A stretch of DNA of 32,871 bases from an uncultured Clostridiaceae bacterium (GTDB taxonomy: Bacteria; Bacillota; Clostridia; Clostridiales; Oxobacteraceae), in assembly GCA_937900065.1 (NCBI GenBank), contig CALCDS010000320.1, positions 1 through 32,871 on the forward strand, given 5' to 3'. This document shows, piece by piece, positions 1-8,494 of this stretch. Positions within the stretch are counted from its first letter, which is position 1, and every line of letters starts with the position of its first letter. Below the pieces are notes generated by a model. It saw only the letters and a program-made list of their open reading frames with translations, did not search any database and was not told the origin of the DNA. The translations under genes were made by a program, and so were the position numbers.

Positions 1-1403
1 ACAGCGACAGGTTTTCCCCTGCACATGGTATAAATGATGAACTGAAGAAAGATTTTATCGATACATTGAGATATGGTAAAAGAGTATATGATAAAGCAAT
101 GGAATCTCATGAAATGGAAGGCTTTTTAAAAGTCATTTCAGGAGAATATCTTCCGGCCCGCTTGGCAGGAGATATGATAAGAAATCCTGAAGTCTTGCCG
201 TCGGGATATAATATGTATCAGTTTGATCCACGCATGGTGCCAAGCAGGACAGCAGCGGACAGAGGGGCAAAGATTTCGGAGAATACCATTGAGGAGTATA
301 AGCTCCAGTTTGGAAAGTATCCAAGGAGCATAGCCATAATATTATGGGGATTGGAAACTTCAAGGACCCAGGGTGAGACTGTAGGTCAGATATTGAATTA
401 TCTCGGTGTCAGGGTTGCAAGCAGGAAGAACGTATTTCAACCTCAATATGAAATCATACCATATGAAGAACTAAAAAGACCGAGGATTGATGTGGTTGTC
501 AACATGTGCGGTTTTTTCAGGGACATGTTTCCTAATCTCATTGATGATTTAAACAGGATATTTAAAATGGTTGCAGATCTTGAAGAACCGGAAGAAGTAA
601 ACTTTTTTAAGGCTGACACCAAAAGGATATTCCAAAAACTGCTGCAAGAGGGATATTCAAGGGATGAAGCCGAGGAACTTTCCACAGCCAGGCTGTTTGG
701 CCCCGCTGAATCAAAATACGGTACCGGAATCAGCAAACTTATAGAAACGAAAAATTGGACCGATGAAAAGCAGATAGGACAGAAATATATAGAAAGCCTT
801 AAATACGTGTACAGCAAAAATTGCAGGGGCAAATCGGCTCCTGAATTGTTCAATATTCATCTTCAGGCAGTGGATATAGTGTCTCAAATAAGGAGCAGCC
901 ATGAATATGAGGTAACGGATCTTGACCATTATTATGAATATTTCGGAGGGCTTTCAAAGTCTGTGGAAATGGTTAAGGGCAAAAAGGCTGTGGTATATAT
1001 CACGGATACCACAGGTGAGATGCTTGAGACGGAAACCGTAGACAAATCTATCGACAGAGGTGTCCGCACCCGGCTTTTAAATCCGAAATGGATAGATGGG
1101 ATGCTGGAACATAAATATCATGGAGTACAGAAAATAAGCAAAAGGTTTGAAAATATCTTGGGACTAGCGGCCACTACCAACAAGGTGGAAAATTGGATAT
1201 TTGGGAGCCTTCTTCATACTTATGTATCCGATGAGGATATGAAAAAGCGCATGAAGGAAAATAATCGATGGGCTTACCTTAGCATGATAGAGACACTGCT
1301 TGAGTCCAGCAAAAGGGGATACTGGAAAGCTGAAGAGAATGAAATCAAAGAGTTAGAAAGAGCTTATCTTGAAGTGGAAGGCGATATTGAAGATAGGTCA
1401 TAG
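1..1403 (+). CDS. cobN: CobN-like cobaltochelatase large subunit (5'-truncated by window edge)
   Basis: The reading frame is open from the first full codon at base 3 to a TAG stop, so the window holds only the C-terminal 466 or so residues of a protein family usually about 1200 residues long. Family-typical stretches are SPAHGIND at the very start, then GEYLPARLAGD, a NMYQFDPR segment followed by a Pro-Ser-Arg-Thr run, and later ILWGLETSRTQGET. These match the CobN / magnesium-chelatase H-subunit (ChlH/BchH) family. In the aerobic pathway CobN inserts cobalt into hydrogenobyrinate diamide together with CobS and CobT. Here it sits directly upstream of cbiK in an anaerobic-type operon, so its true substrate and metal are uncertain. 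No internal start is needed; a TTG at 66 is inside the domain. Family call is firm, function less so. Confidence 0.9.
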   Translation, partial: SDRFSPAHGINDELKKDFIDTLRYGKRVYDKAMESHEMEGFLKVISGEYLPARLAGDMIRNPEVLPSGYNMYQFDPRMVPSRTAADRGAKISENTIEEYKLQFGKYPRSIAIILWGLETSRTQGETVGQILNYLGVRVASRKNVFQPQYEIIPYEELKRPRIDVVVNMCGFFRDMFPNLIDDLNRIFKMVADLEEPEEVNFFKADTKRIFQKLLQEGYSRDEAEELSTARLFGPAESKYGTGISKLIETKNWTDEKQIGQKYIESLKYVYSKNCRGKSAPELFNIHLQAVDIVSQIRSSHEYEVTDLDHYYEYFGGLSKSVEMVKGKKAVVYITDTTGEMLETETVDKSIDRGVRTRLLNPKWIDGMLEHKYHGVQKISKRFENILGLAATTNKVENWIFGSLLHTYVSDEDMKKRMKENNRWAYLSMIETLLESSKRGYWKAEENEIKELERAYLEVEGDIEDRS

Positions 1404-1427
1404 AAATTTGATAAAGGAGACAGGTTT

Positions 1428-2279
1428 ATGCATGAAGAAAAGCATAAAAAAGATTTTACATTTCCGGCAGAAGATATGGAAAGGAAAAAGGGAATACTTG
1501 TTGTAAGCTTTGGAACAACCTGCATGGATGCTTTAAAATCGTGCATTGAAAGCAGCGAAAACATTATTCGAAAGTCATATAGTGGTTATGAGATAAGGAG
1601 AGCATTTACGTCAGGTGTGGTAATCAAAAAGTTAAAAGACAGGTATGGAATGGAAATCGATGGTGTTGACGATGCACTGAAGAAGATGAAAAATGACGGC
1701 TTTGAAGAGGTTATTGTACAGTCTCTCCATATCATACCCGGGATTGAATATGAAGATATAAAGGAGACTGTTGGAAAATATAAGCATGAAAAAGCATTCA
1801 AGAAAGTAATGCTGGGGAAACCCATATTATTCAGCTATGATGATTATATAGCTGCAACAGATGCAATAAAGGCACAATTGCCGGTTTTAAATAACAATCA
1901 TGCAGTCTTGCTGATGGCCCATGGCACTTCACATTTTGCCAATGCATGTTACTCCGAACTTCAGCTCATGTTTCAGTATGGCAAACTCGGCAATGTATAT
2001 ATTGCCACAGTGGAAGGCTACCCATCCATCCGTGATATAATACCGATGCTAAAGGGCAGAGGCATTCAAGAGGTCACTTTGATGCCTTTTTTGCTCGTTG
2101 CAGGGAATCATGCCATAAATGATATGGCAGGCAACAGCAGTGATTCATGGAAAAGTATATTAAAAAGCGAAGGCTTTACTGTAAATACATATATGCACGG
2201 CTTGGGTGAGAATATGACTTTTAAACATATATATGTTAAGCATGTGAATGATTGTATGTATAGAAATTTACGCAGCTGA
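1428..2279 (+). CDS. cbiK: Sirohydrochlorin cobaltochelatase CbiK
   Basis: This 283-residue cytoplasmic protein resembles class II chelatases that insert Co2+ into sirohydrochlorin, the entry step of the anaerobic B12 pathway. The N-terminal half carries ILVVSFGTT and the SLHIIPGIEY segment; the C-terminal half carries LLMAHGTSH (His165) and LLVAGNHAINDMAG (His228). The last two histidines fit the metal-binding and catalytic pair of the CbiK/HemH fold. The ATG at 1428 is preceded by a strong GGAG about 8 nt upstream. About 16 residues precede the usual family N-terminus, and a second in-frame ATG at 1476 is possible but has no comparable site. No signal peptide is visible, which argues against a periplasmic CbiK variant. 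It lies 24 nt after cobN. Confidence 0.93.
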   Translation: MHEEKHKKDFTFPAEDMERKKGILVVSFGTTCMDALKSCIESSENIIRKSYSGYEIRRAFTSGVVIKKLKDRYGMEIDGVDDALKKMKNDGFEEVIVQSLHIIPGIEYEDIKETVGKYKHEKAFKKVMLGKPILFSYDDYIAATDAIKAQLPVLNNNHAVLLMAHGTSHFANACYSELQLMFQYGKLGNVYIATVEGYPSIRDIIPMLKGRGIQEVTLMPFLLVAGNHAINDMAGNSSDSWKSILKSEGFTVNTYMHGLGENMTFKHIYVKHVNDCMYRNLRS

Positions 2280-2343
2280 TATGAACAAAATATCACAGTA
2301 AATATTATGAATCAAAGCAAATATCATTGAGGAGGCGAGCAAA

Positions 2344-2859
2344 GTGGAAAAAGGATATATCCAGGTTTATACAGGGGATGGGAAGGGCAAGACCACGGCT
2401 GCCCTTGGGCTTTCATTGAGGGCTGTCTGTGCAGGCAAAAAAGTTTACTTTGCCCAATTTGTTAAAGGCATGAAATACAGTGAGCTTAATGCCGTTAAAT
2501 TTCTTGACGGTTTTTCAATGAAGCAATATGGAGGAAGTTGCTTCATCTACAATAACCCGACCAAGGAGGATATCGATCTGGCCAGAGGAGGATTGGACGA
2601 ATGCGCCGAGATATTATCGTCCGGCAAATACGATCTAGTTGTGCTCGATGAAATAAACATAGCATTATATTATAAGCTGTTTACCGTAGATGATGTCATT
2701 AAGATGCTGAATAATAAAGCCGATGGCGTGGAGGTTGTTCTTACAGGCAGGTATGCTCCTCCTGAGATAATCGAAAGGGCCGATCTTGTTACCGAAATGA
2801 AAGAGATAAAGCACTACTATACAAAGGGAGTAAAAGCACGTGTAGGAATAGAAAAATAA
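2344..2859 (+). CDS. cobA: Cob(I)yrinic acid a,c-diamide adenosyltransferase (CobA/BtuR/CobO type)
   Basis: The 171-residue protein opens with a P-loop GDGKGKTTAA (residues 11-20) followed by LGLSLRAVCAGKKV, the signature of the CobA/CobO/BtuR family that attaches the 5'-deoxyadenosyl group to the cobalt of corrinoids using ATP. A Walker-B-like LVVLDEINIAL occurs near residue 100, and the C-terminus HYYTKGVKARVGIE is typical. The start is GTG at 2344, chosen because AGGAGG lies 8 nt or so upstream and the protein then has the family's usual length and N-terminus. A 64-nt spacer with no obvious hairpin separates it from cbiK. Adenosylation here precedes the amidations carried out by CbiP, the next gene. 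Confidence 0.94.
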   Translation: MEKGYIQVYTGDGKGKTTAALGLSLRAVCAGKKVYFAQFVKGMKYSELNAVKFLDGFSMKQYGGSCFIYNNPTKEDIDLARGGLDECAEILSSGKYDLVVLDEINIALYYKLFTVDDVIKMLNNKADGVEVVLTGRYAPPEIIERADLVTEMKEIKHYYTKGVKARVGIEK

Positions 2860-2916
2860 TTGATTGTGGCACATTCAAAAAGTTTTGATGTGCCGATTGT
2901 ACAAGGAGATGGTTAT

Positions 2917-4380
2917 ATGCCGGGAATAATGATGCAGGGAACAGCATCGTCGGTTGGCAAAAGCCTTATGGCAGCCGCACTGTGCAGGATATTTTCCAAT
3001 GACGGTTACAGCGTATGTCCGTTTAAATCACAGAATATGTCCTTAAACTCATATGTAACTATGGAGGGGCTGGAGATGGGAAGAGCTCAGGTATTGCAGG
3101 CTCAGGCTGCAAGGGTGGAACCTTCCGTATATATGAACCCCATACTTTTAAAGCCTACATCGGACCAAAAAAGCCAGGTTATAATAAAGGGCAGGCCATA
3201 TATGAACATGGACGCTGCTGAGTATTTTGCATATAAACCGAAACTGAAAGGAATGATAAGCAAAATTTATCATGAGATTGAAGGCAAGTTTGATCTTGTT
3301 GTCATAGAAGGCGCCGGAAGTCCGGCCGAGATAAATCTTAAGGCCGATGATATCGTAAATATGGGAATGGCTGAAATCGCAGATTCTCCCGTACTGCTTG
3401 TAGCCGATATAGACAGGGGAGGAGTGTTCGCATCCATATACGGTACGGTCATGCTGCTTGATGAAAATGAAAGAAAGAGGATAAAGGGGATTATCATAAA
3501 TAAATTCAGGGGAGATAAGGATATTTTACAGACCGGCGTGGATGATATGGAAAGACTCGTGAATATTCCCATAATCGGCATAGTGCCGTATATGGACGTT
3601 AAGCTGGATGAAGAGGATGGGGCAGTGGATTTTAAAAGTATTGGAGAAGGTGAGGTACACGTATGTGTTGTCAAACTGCCGAGGATATCGAACTTTACTG
3701 ATTTTGATGCATTTAAATTTGACGATGATGTATCTTTGAAATTTGTTTCTTCTCCGGATGAGATAGATAACTGCGACATGCTGATAATCCCGGGGAGCAA
3801 AAACACGATAGAGGATTTGAGATGGCTTAAAAGGGCGGGATTTGAAGAGTATGTGAAATCCTTCAAAGGCATACTGTTTGGCGTATGCGGAGGATATCAG
3901 ATGATGGGAAAGGAAATATCGGACAGCACGGGATGGGAAGTTGACAAGGGGGACAAAGAGGCGGGCCTTGGCATATTTGATACAGTGACATTGCTTGAGG
4001 CCGGCAAGGTGACTTCCAATGTCGAAGGAGAGGCTTTAGGCTGCAGCGTGCGCGGATATGAGATACATTCTGGAAAGACTTCAGGAAACAGAAGGCCTTT
4101 TGTGAATATAAAGCGCCGTGAAGGCAAAGATGCTGATTACTGCGACGGTGATATGAAGGAAGGCAGGTTTTACGGCACATATGTCCATGGAATATTCGAT
4201 TCAAGCAAGTTCAGGGAAAGCGTGCTTAACCTTATAAGAAGCCATAAAAATATTGCAAAGAGACAGGGAGCCGATCTTTGGGAAAAAAGAGAGGAAGAGA
4301 TTGAAAAGCTGGCCTCAATTGTAAGAGAAAACATTGATATGAAATATATATATAGCCTTATGAGGAAAGATCATGATTGA
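2917..4380 (+). CDS. cbiP: Adenosylcobyric acid synthase (glutamine-hydrolysing) CbiP
   Basis: CbiP amidates adenosylcobyrinic acid a,c-diamide at positions b, d, e and g, using glutamine and ATP. The N-terminal dethiobiotin-synthetase-like half begins MQGTASSVGKSLMAAALCRIF, with KSQNMSLNSYVT and ADIDRGGVFASIYGT further on. The C-terminal half is a class I glutamine amidotransferase with nucleophile Cys324 in FGVCGGYQMMG and a His in YGTYVHGIFD. I place the start at ATG 2917 because AAGGAG ends 8 nt before it and the protein then starts as the family does. The frame stays open back to a TTG at 2860, which has no supporting site. The stop overlaps the cbiB start by 8 nt. The protein is 487 residues, normal for the family. 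Confidence 0.94.
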   Translation: MPGIMMQGTASSVGKSLMAAALCRIFSNDGYSVCPFKSQNMSLNSYVTMEGLEMGRAQVLQAQAARVEPSVYMNPILLKPTSDQKSQVIIKGRPYMNMDAAEYFAYKPKLKGMISKIYHEIEGKFDLVVIEGAGSPAEINLKADDIVNMGMAEIADSPVLLVADIDRGGVFASIYGTVMLLDENERKRIKGIIINKFRGDKDILQTGVDDMERLVNIPIIGIVPYMDVKLDEEDGAVDFKSIGEGEVHVCVVKLPRISNFTDFDAFKFDDDVSLKFVSSPDEIDNCDMLIIPGSKNTIEDLRWLKRAGFEEYVKSFKGILFGVCGGYQMMGKEISDSTGWEVDKGDKEAGLGIFDTVTLLEAGKVTSNVEGEALGCSVRGYEIHSGKTSGNRRPFVNIKRREGKDADYCDGDMKEGRFYGTYVHGIFDSSKFRESVLNLIRSHKNIAKRQGADLWEKREEEIEKLASIVRENIDMKYIYSLMRKDHD

Positions 4381-5308
4381 TTTTTTATCTGCCATTATAC
4401 TTGATTTTCTGATAGGCGACCCATACAATTTTCCCCATCCGGTAAAACTTATGGGAAAATTGATAGCATCTGAAGAAAAGGCAGCCCGCAAGCTTTCTAA
4501 AAGCAGCAGTTCTCTGAAAGCATATGGGGCTGTGATCGTACTTGTGAACATGGCAGTATCTTTTTTGGTTCCGTTTTATATATTAAAGTTTTTAAGAGGA
4601 TACTATATCTTTTATCATATCGTTAATGCATATTTTTTGTATACATGCATTGCGGCAGGATGCTTGCAGCGCGAAGCGATGAAAATATACAGGGCTTTGT
4701 CTAAAAGCTTGGATGAGGCAAGGCATGCGCTGTCCTTCATAGTAGGGCGGGAAACTGAACATCTTGATGAGAAAGAGGTAATAAGGGCAACTGTGGAGAC
4801 TGTGGCTGAAAATACATCCGACGGAGTAATAGCACCGATGTTCTATGCGATGATAGGAGGTGTCCCTTTAGCTTTTCTATATAAAATGGTCAATACCATG
4901 GATTCAATGCTTGGATACTTAAATCAAAAGTATAAATATATAGGTTTTTTCCCTGCAAAGACGGATGATGTATTCAACTATCTGCCGTCAAGGCTTACCG
5001 GAGTCATCATGTGCATTTCGTCTGCTTTAAGGTTCAATGTTTCTGAAGGTTTCAGGATAATGATAAGGGACAGGGAGAATCATAAAAGTCCGAACTGCGC
5101 ATATCCAGAAGGCGCGGTTGCAGGACTTCTCAGTGTGCAGCTTGGAGGAGACAACATATATTTTGGAGAGGTTGTGAAAAAGCCGAGGATAGGCGACAGG
5201 ATCAGGGAACTGGAAAAGGATGATATTAAAAGAGCGGTTGAAATAATGTACAGGTCTGAAATACTGGCGGCACTTATTTATTTTATATTATTGCAGGTGA
5301 TTTTATGA
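4373..5308 (+). CDS. cbiB: Adenosylcobinamide-phosphate synthase CbiB
   Basis: CbiB is a polytopic membrane enzyme that joins adenosylcobyric acid to (R)-1-amino-2-propanol O-2-phosphate. Recognisable family segments are LIGDPYNFPHPVKLMGKLI at the N-terminus, ATVETVAENTSDGVIAP near the middle (residues 140-160), MVNTMDSMLGY shortly after, and a later PNCAYPEGAVAGLLSVQLGG. Hydrophobic stretches near residues 58-72 and 80-97 and at the extreme C-terminus fit membrane segments. The ATG at 4373 lies inside the end of cbiP, indicating translational coupling, and the stop overlaps the cobD start by 4 nt. Its 311 residues are a normal length. Its substrate arm is supplied by the next two genes, cobD and pduX. 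Confidence 0.94.
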   Translation: MIDFLSAIILDFLIGDPYNFPHPVKLMGKLIASEEKAARKLSKSSSSLKAYGAVIVLVNMAVSFLVPFYILKFLRGYYIFYHIVNAYFLYTCIAAGCLQREAMKIYRALSKSLDEARHALSFIVGRETEHLDEKEVIRATVETVAENTSDGVIAPMFYAMIGGVPLAFLYKMVNTMDSMLGYLNQKYKYIGFFPAKTDDVFNYLPSRLTGVIMCISSALRFNVSEGFRIMIRDRENHKSPNCAYPEGAVAGLLSVQLGGDNIYFGEVVKKPRIGDRIRELEKDDIKRAVEIMYRSEILAALIYFILLQVIL

Positions 5309-6342
5309 TACATGGCGGAGATTTGGAAACATACAAAAATAAATACAATGGCAATATAATCGACTTTAGCAGCAACATAAACCCATTGGGCCCTCCTAAA
5401 GGCCTCAAAGAGGAGATGGACAGGGCATATTTTGAGCTCTGCGCATATCCTGACATATATTATAGAGAGCTTAGGCAAAACATAGCCGCATACTTAAAAT
5501 GCGATGCCAGTCAGGTCATAGTAGGCAGCGGTGCTCTTGACATCATAAACAATGTCTCCTTTATGTTTAAGAGAATTGTAGTGTTTACTCCATGCTTTTC
5601 AGAATATATAAAAAGGCCGGCAGTGCTTGGCAAAGATGTAGCGAAGCTGCCTTTAGATGAAAATTTCAGGATAGATACTGCCAAGCTTGCAGACAATCTG
5701 CGAAGTGGCGATCTTTTGATACTTGGAAATCCCAATAATCCAACAGGACTTAGGATACCAGAGGAAACCCTCATGAGGATTTATTATGCTGTGGTGCAAA
5801 GCAAGGCTTTTTTGCTTTTAGATGAAGCATTTTTCGAATTTTGCCCTGAAAGCTATGACAGTGTGGAGGTGTTTAAAGGCTCACATGATGTCTGCGTCAT
5901 AAGGGCTGCCACCAAATTTTTCGCACTGCCGGGCATAAGGCTTGGATATGGATTTGCATCTTCTGAATTTGCAAAAAGGTACGGAAATATTGAAATGCCG
6001 TGGAGCGTAAACTCATATGCCAATGCAGCGGCAAGGTGCATATTCAAGGACAGCGATTATATAGAGCGCACGAAAGAATATATAAAAAAAGAAAGAGAAT
6101 ATATTCAAGATGAGCTGTCTGAAATAAAATGGATCAGAGCATTTAAAAGCGATGCAAATTTCATACTGCTAAAGCTTCTTGAATATGATGAGGATATTGT
6201 ATTTGAGAGGCTGATTAAAAACGGCATTATGATAAGAAAGGCTTCGAATTTTGAAGGGCTTGATGCAAGTTTTATAAGGATTGCTGTAAAGGACCATAAG
6301 AGCAATAAAAAATTGATAGGGCTTTTGAAGGAGTTTAAATAA
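5305..6342 (+). CDS. cobD: L-threonine-O-3-phosphate decarboxylase CobD (PLP-dependent)
   Basis: CobD decarboxylates threonine phosphate to (R)-1-amino-2-propanol O-2-phosphate, the linker used by CbiB. The 345-residue protein is a fold-type I PLP enzyme of the histidinol-phosphate aminotransferase family. It begins MIHGGDLETY and IDFSSNINPLGPP, typical of CobD rather than HisC. LGNPNNPTG near residue 140, LLDEAFFEF near 172 and IRAATKFFALPGIRLGYG follow, with the putative Schiff-base lysine at K204. The ATGA overlap with cbiB is 4 nt, and the TAA overlaps the first base of pduX. Its position between cbiB and the threonine kinase gene makes the CobD assignment much better than HisC. Confidence 0.93.
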   Translation: MIHGGDLETYKNKYNGNIIDFSSNINPLGPPKGLKEEMDRAYFELCAYPDIYYRELRQNIAAYLKCDASQVIVGSGALDIINNVSFMFKRIVVFTPCFSEYIKRPAVLGKDVAKLPLDENFRIDTAKLADNLRSGDLLILGNPNNPTGLRIPEETLMRIYYAVVQSKAFLLLDEAFFEFCPESYDSVEVFKGSHDVCVIRAATKFFALPGIRLGYGFASSEFAKRYGNIEMPWSVNSYANAAARCIFKDSDYIERTKEYIKKEREYIQDELSEIKWIRAFKSDANFILLKLLEYDEDIVFERLIKNGIMIRKASNFEGLDASFIRIAVKDHKSNKKLIGLLKEFK

Positions 6343-7271
6343 TGGAAAAGCACGCTACATATCCGGGAAGCTGCGGCGAGATAATACAAGGGCATATTCA
6401 CGGCAGGGATATGCTCATGTCATGCCCGGTAAACCTATTTACCACGGTCAGGGTATTTGAGTGCAAAAAACCTGTGAGCAGGTTTAAATATGAAAAATCT
6501 TCGGCACTGCTTCATAACATGCTCAAAAGGTGGGGATTTGAGTATTTAAACGGACTGTTTGATATTTCCATAAAATCATCGATACCTAAGGGAAAAGGGT
6601 TTGCAAGCAGTACGGCCGACCTTTGCGGAGTATATATATGCCTTTTGAAGCTTTTTAAGAGGAAGTACGATATATCGGAAGCTGTTCAAGAATTTGTAAA
6701 GATTGAACCCACCGACAGCATAATATTCAGGGAGATGGCAATGTTTGACTACAAGGAGGGCAGGCATTATGAGCAGATAGGCGAATATATCAAATTCTAT
6801 ATACTTGCATTTGAAGGAGGCAGGGTGATAGATACAATAGCATATAACAAAAAAAATTTGCTTCATCTTTCCGATTTGAGCGATGTATTTCCTATAGCAG
6901 AGGATGGAATAAAATCTGCGGATATATCAAAGATAGCTGCTGCATCTACGATAAGCATAAGAAGAAATTTAAACAGGCTTCCATATGATGTATACGATGC
7001 GGTCTTAAATATCTGTGATATCACCGGAGGGCTTGGCATAATCGGCGGCCACAGCGGTGATGTGCTTGGGATAATATATGACGATAAGGAAAGGCTTTTA
7101 TATGCTGCAAGCAGATACAAATATGCGATAGGGGGATACAAGATTCATGTGCTTGAAACTTTAAGGAGAGATGAATATGAAAGCGATTATGATTACGGCC
7201 CCAAAAAGTGGCAGCGGGAAGACAATGGCGACGATCGGTATAATAAGGGCTCTTTTGAATATGGATTTTGA
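6342..7271 (+). CDS. pduX: L-threonine kinase PduX (GHMP kinase) for cobalamin synthesis
   Basis: PduX phosphorylates L-threonine to threonine-O-3-phosphate, the CobD substrate. It is a GHMP-superfamily kinase: the N-terminus YPGSCGEIIQGHIHGRDMLMSC is characteristic of PduX, and the ATP-binding loop SIPKGKGFASSTADL lies near residues 80-94. A conserved later segment is TGGLGIIGGHSGD. Its start shares a base with the cobD stop. The last 30 or so residues, after a plausible domain end at IGGYKIHVLETLRRDEYE, are very hydrophilic and are encoded in a region that also encodes the start and P-loop of cbiA in another frame. This 95-nt overlap is unusual for this operon and suggests the original stop was lost or that the tail is tolerated. 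Confidence 0.88.
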   Translation: MEKHATYPGSCGEIIQGHIHGRDMLMSCPVNLFTTVRVFECKKPVSRFKYEKSSALLHNMLKRWGFEYLNGLFDISIKSSIPKGKGFASSTADLCGVYICLLKLFKRKYDISEAVQEFVKIEPTDSIIFREMAMFDYKEGRHYEQIGEYIKFYILAFEGGRVIDTIAYNKKNLLHLSDLSDVFPIAEDGIKSADISKIAAASTISIRRNLNRLPYDVYDAVLNICDITGGLGIIGGHSGDVLGIIYDDKERLLYAASRYKYAIGGYKIHVLETLRRDEYESDYDYGPKKWQREDNGDDRYNKGSFEYGF

Positions 7272-8490
7272 TGTCTGCGGTTTTAAAACAGGACCTGATT
7301 ATATAGATACTGCCTTTATAAGGAAAGCATCAAAAAAAGATGCCGGAAATCTTGACATGTACCTTCAAGGAAGGGATGGAGTTAAAAGGTCCCTTTATAT
7401 GGGCATGGGAAAATATTGCGTGATTGAAGGTGCAATGGGGTATTTTGACGGGTTATACAATACATTTGAAAATTCGAGCTATGACATATCCAGATTTTTA
7501 GGTATAAATTCAATACTTGTCTATACTCCGTCAGGGGAAATGTTCTCAGCCATACCCAAGATAAAAGGGATGGCCGAATTTGAAGGCTCGACAATCAAAG
7601 GCGTTATATTGAACAGGGTCAGTGAAAAGTTTTACTGTATGTTGAAAGCCCAGATCGAAAAATACACAGGGCTTTCTGTACTGGGTTATATACCGCAGAT
7701 CGATGATATAAAGATAGAAAGCAGGCATTTGGGGCTGGTGCAATGCGCAGAGATAGATGACATGGAAGACAGGATAGAAAAGATCGCATCTGTAATCAGA
7801 AAAAATATCGACATGAAACTTCTCGTAAATCTTATGAATGATGTTTACGGCATGCCGTATGAGAATCTTGAAAAGAAAAACATAAAAACCGCAGTTGCGC
7901 TGGACAAGGCTTTTTCGTTCTACTATAGGGAAAATCTAAAGCTCCTTTCAGACAGCTGCAGTGTTGAATATTTTTCGCCTATCAGGGACAAATCGCTCCC
8001 AAAATGTGATTTTTTGTATATCGGCGGAGGCTATCCCGAGGTTTTCAGATATGAGCTTTCAAAAAATAAAGAAATGCTCTCCTCGATAAGGTCATATGCA
8101 GAGAATGGTGGATGCATATACGCAGAGTGTGGAGGATTTATGTATCTTACCGAGCAAATCGAAGACAGCGGCATGGTCGGGATATTTGAGGGAAAGACTA
8201 TGCTGACAAATAATCTTCAAAGGTTCGGGTATATCGATATTGAATTAAGGTCGGATTGCATGATGGGCAAAAAAGGAGATAAGCTTACAGCCCACGAGTT
8301 TCATAAATCGATTTCAGATGTTAAAGGGCCTATGCTCTATAGCATAAAAAAGACCATGGGCAATGGGACATGGGAGTGCGGTTATAGCTATAAAAATGTT
8401 CTGGCAGGATATCCGCATATAAATTTTTTAGGAAATATGAACGCATTTTTGTCAATGCTCGATTATGTGGAGCATCACAAAAGGAGATGA
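7177..8490 (+). CDS. cbiA: Cobyrinic acid a,c-diamide synthase CbiA
   Basis: CbiA amidates the a and c carboxylates of cobyrinic acid with glutamine and ATP. The N-terminal P-loop domain starts MITAPKSGSGKTMATIGI, followed by VCGFKTGPDYIDTAFI and EGAMGYFDGLY. The C-terminal class I glutamine amidotransferase domain has FLYIGGGYPEVF and nucleophile Cys318 in AECGGFMYL, then TAHEFHKS. I choose ATG 7177 because AAGGAG ends 8 nt upstream; the ATG at 7171 is only 2 nt from that site. The start lies inside pduX, overlapping it by 95 nt. The 437-residue length is usual. The stop is followed 4 nt later by cbiC, whose ribosome site is inside the cbiA end. Confidence 0.94.
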   Translation: MKAIMITAPKSGSGKTMATIGIIRALLNMDFDVCGFKTGPDYIDTAFIRKASKKDAGNLDMYLQGRDGVKRSLYMGMGKYCVIEGAMGYFDGLYNTFENSSYDISRFLGINSILVYTPSGEMFSAIPKIKGMAEFEGSTIKGVILNRVSEKFYCMLKAQIEKYTGLSVLGYIPQIDDIKIESRHLGLVQCAEIDDMEDRIEKIASVIRKNIDMKLLVNLMNDVYGMPYENLEKKNIKTAVALDKAFSFYYRENLKLLSDSCSVEYFSPIRDKSLPKCDFLYIGGGYPEVFRYELSKNKEMLSSIRSYAENGGCIYAECGGFMYLTEQIEDSGMVGIFEGKTMLTNNLQRFGYIDIELRSDCMMGKKGDKLTAHEFHKSISDVKGPMLYSIKKTMGNGTWECGYSYKNVLAGYPHINFLGNMNAFLSMLDYVEHHKRR

Positions 8491-8494
8491 TGTC

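Noticed and set aside
1..65. Cobalamin riboswitch for the cbi operon
   Set aside because: The window begins inside cobN coding sequence; any riboswitch would lie further upstream and none is seen inside the operon.
3270..3872. 200-residue minus-strand open frame inside cbiP
   Set aside because: Ser/Pro/Ile-rich composition typical of an antisense shadow; cbiP is fully supported by motifs on the plus strand.
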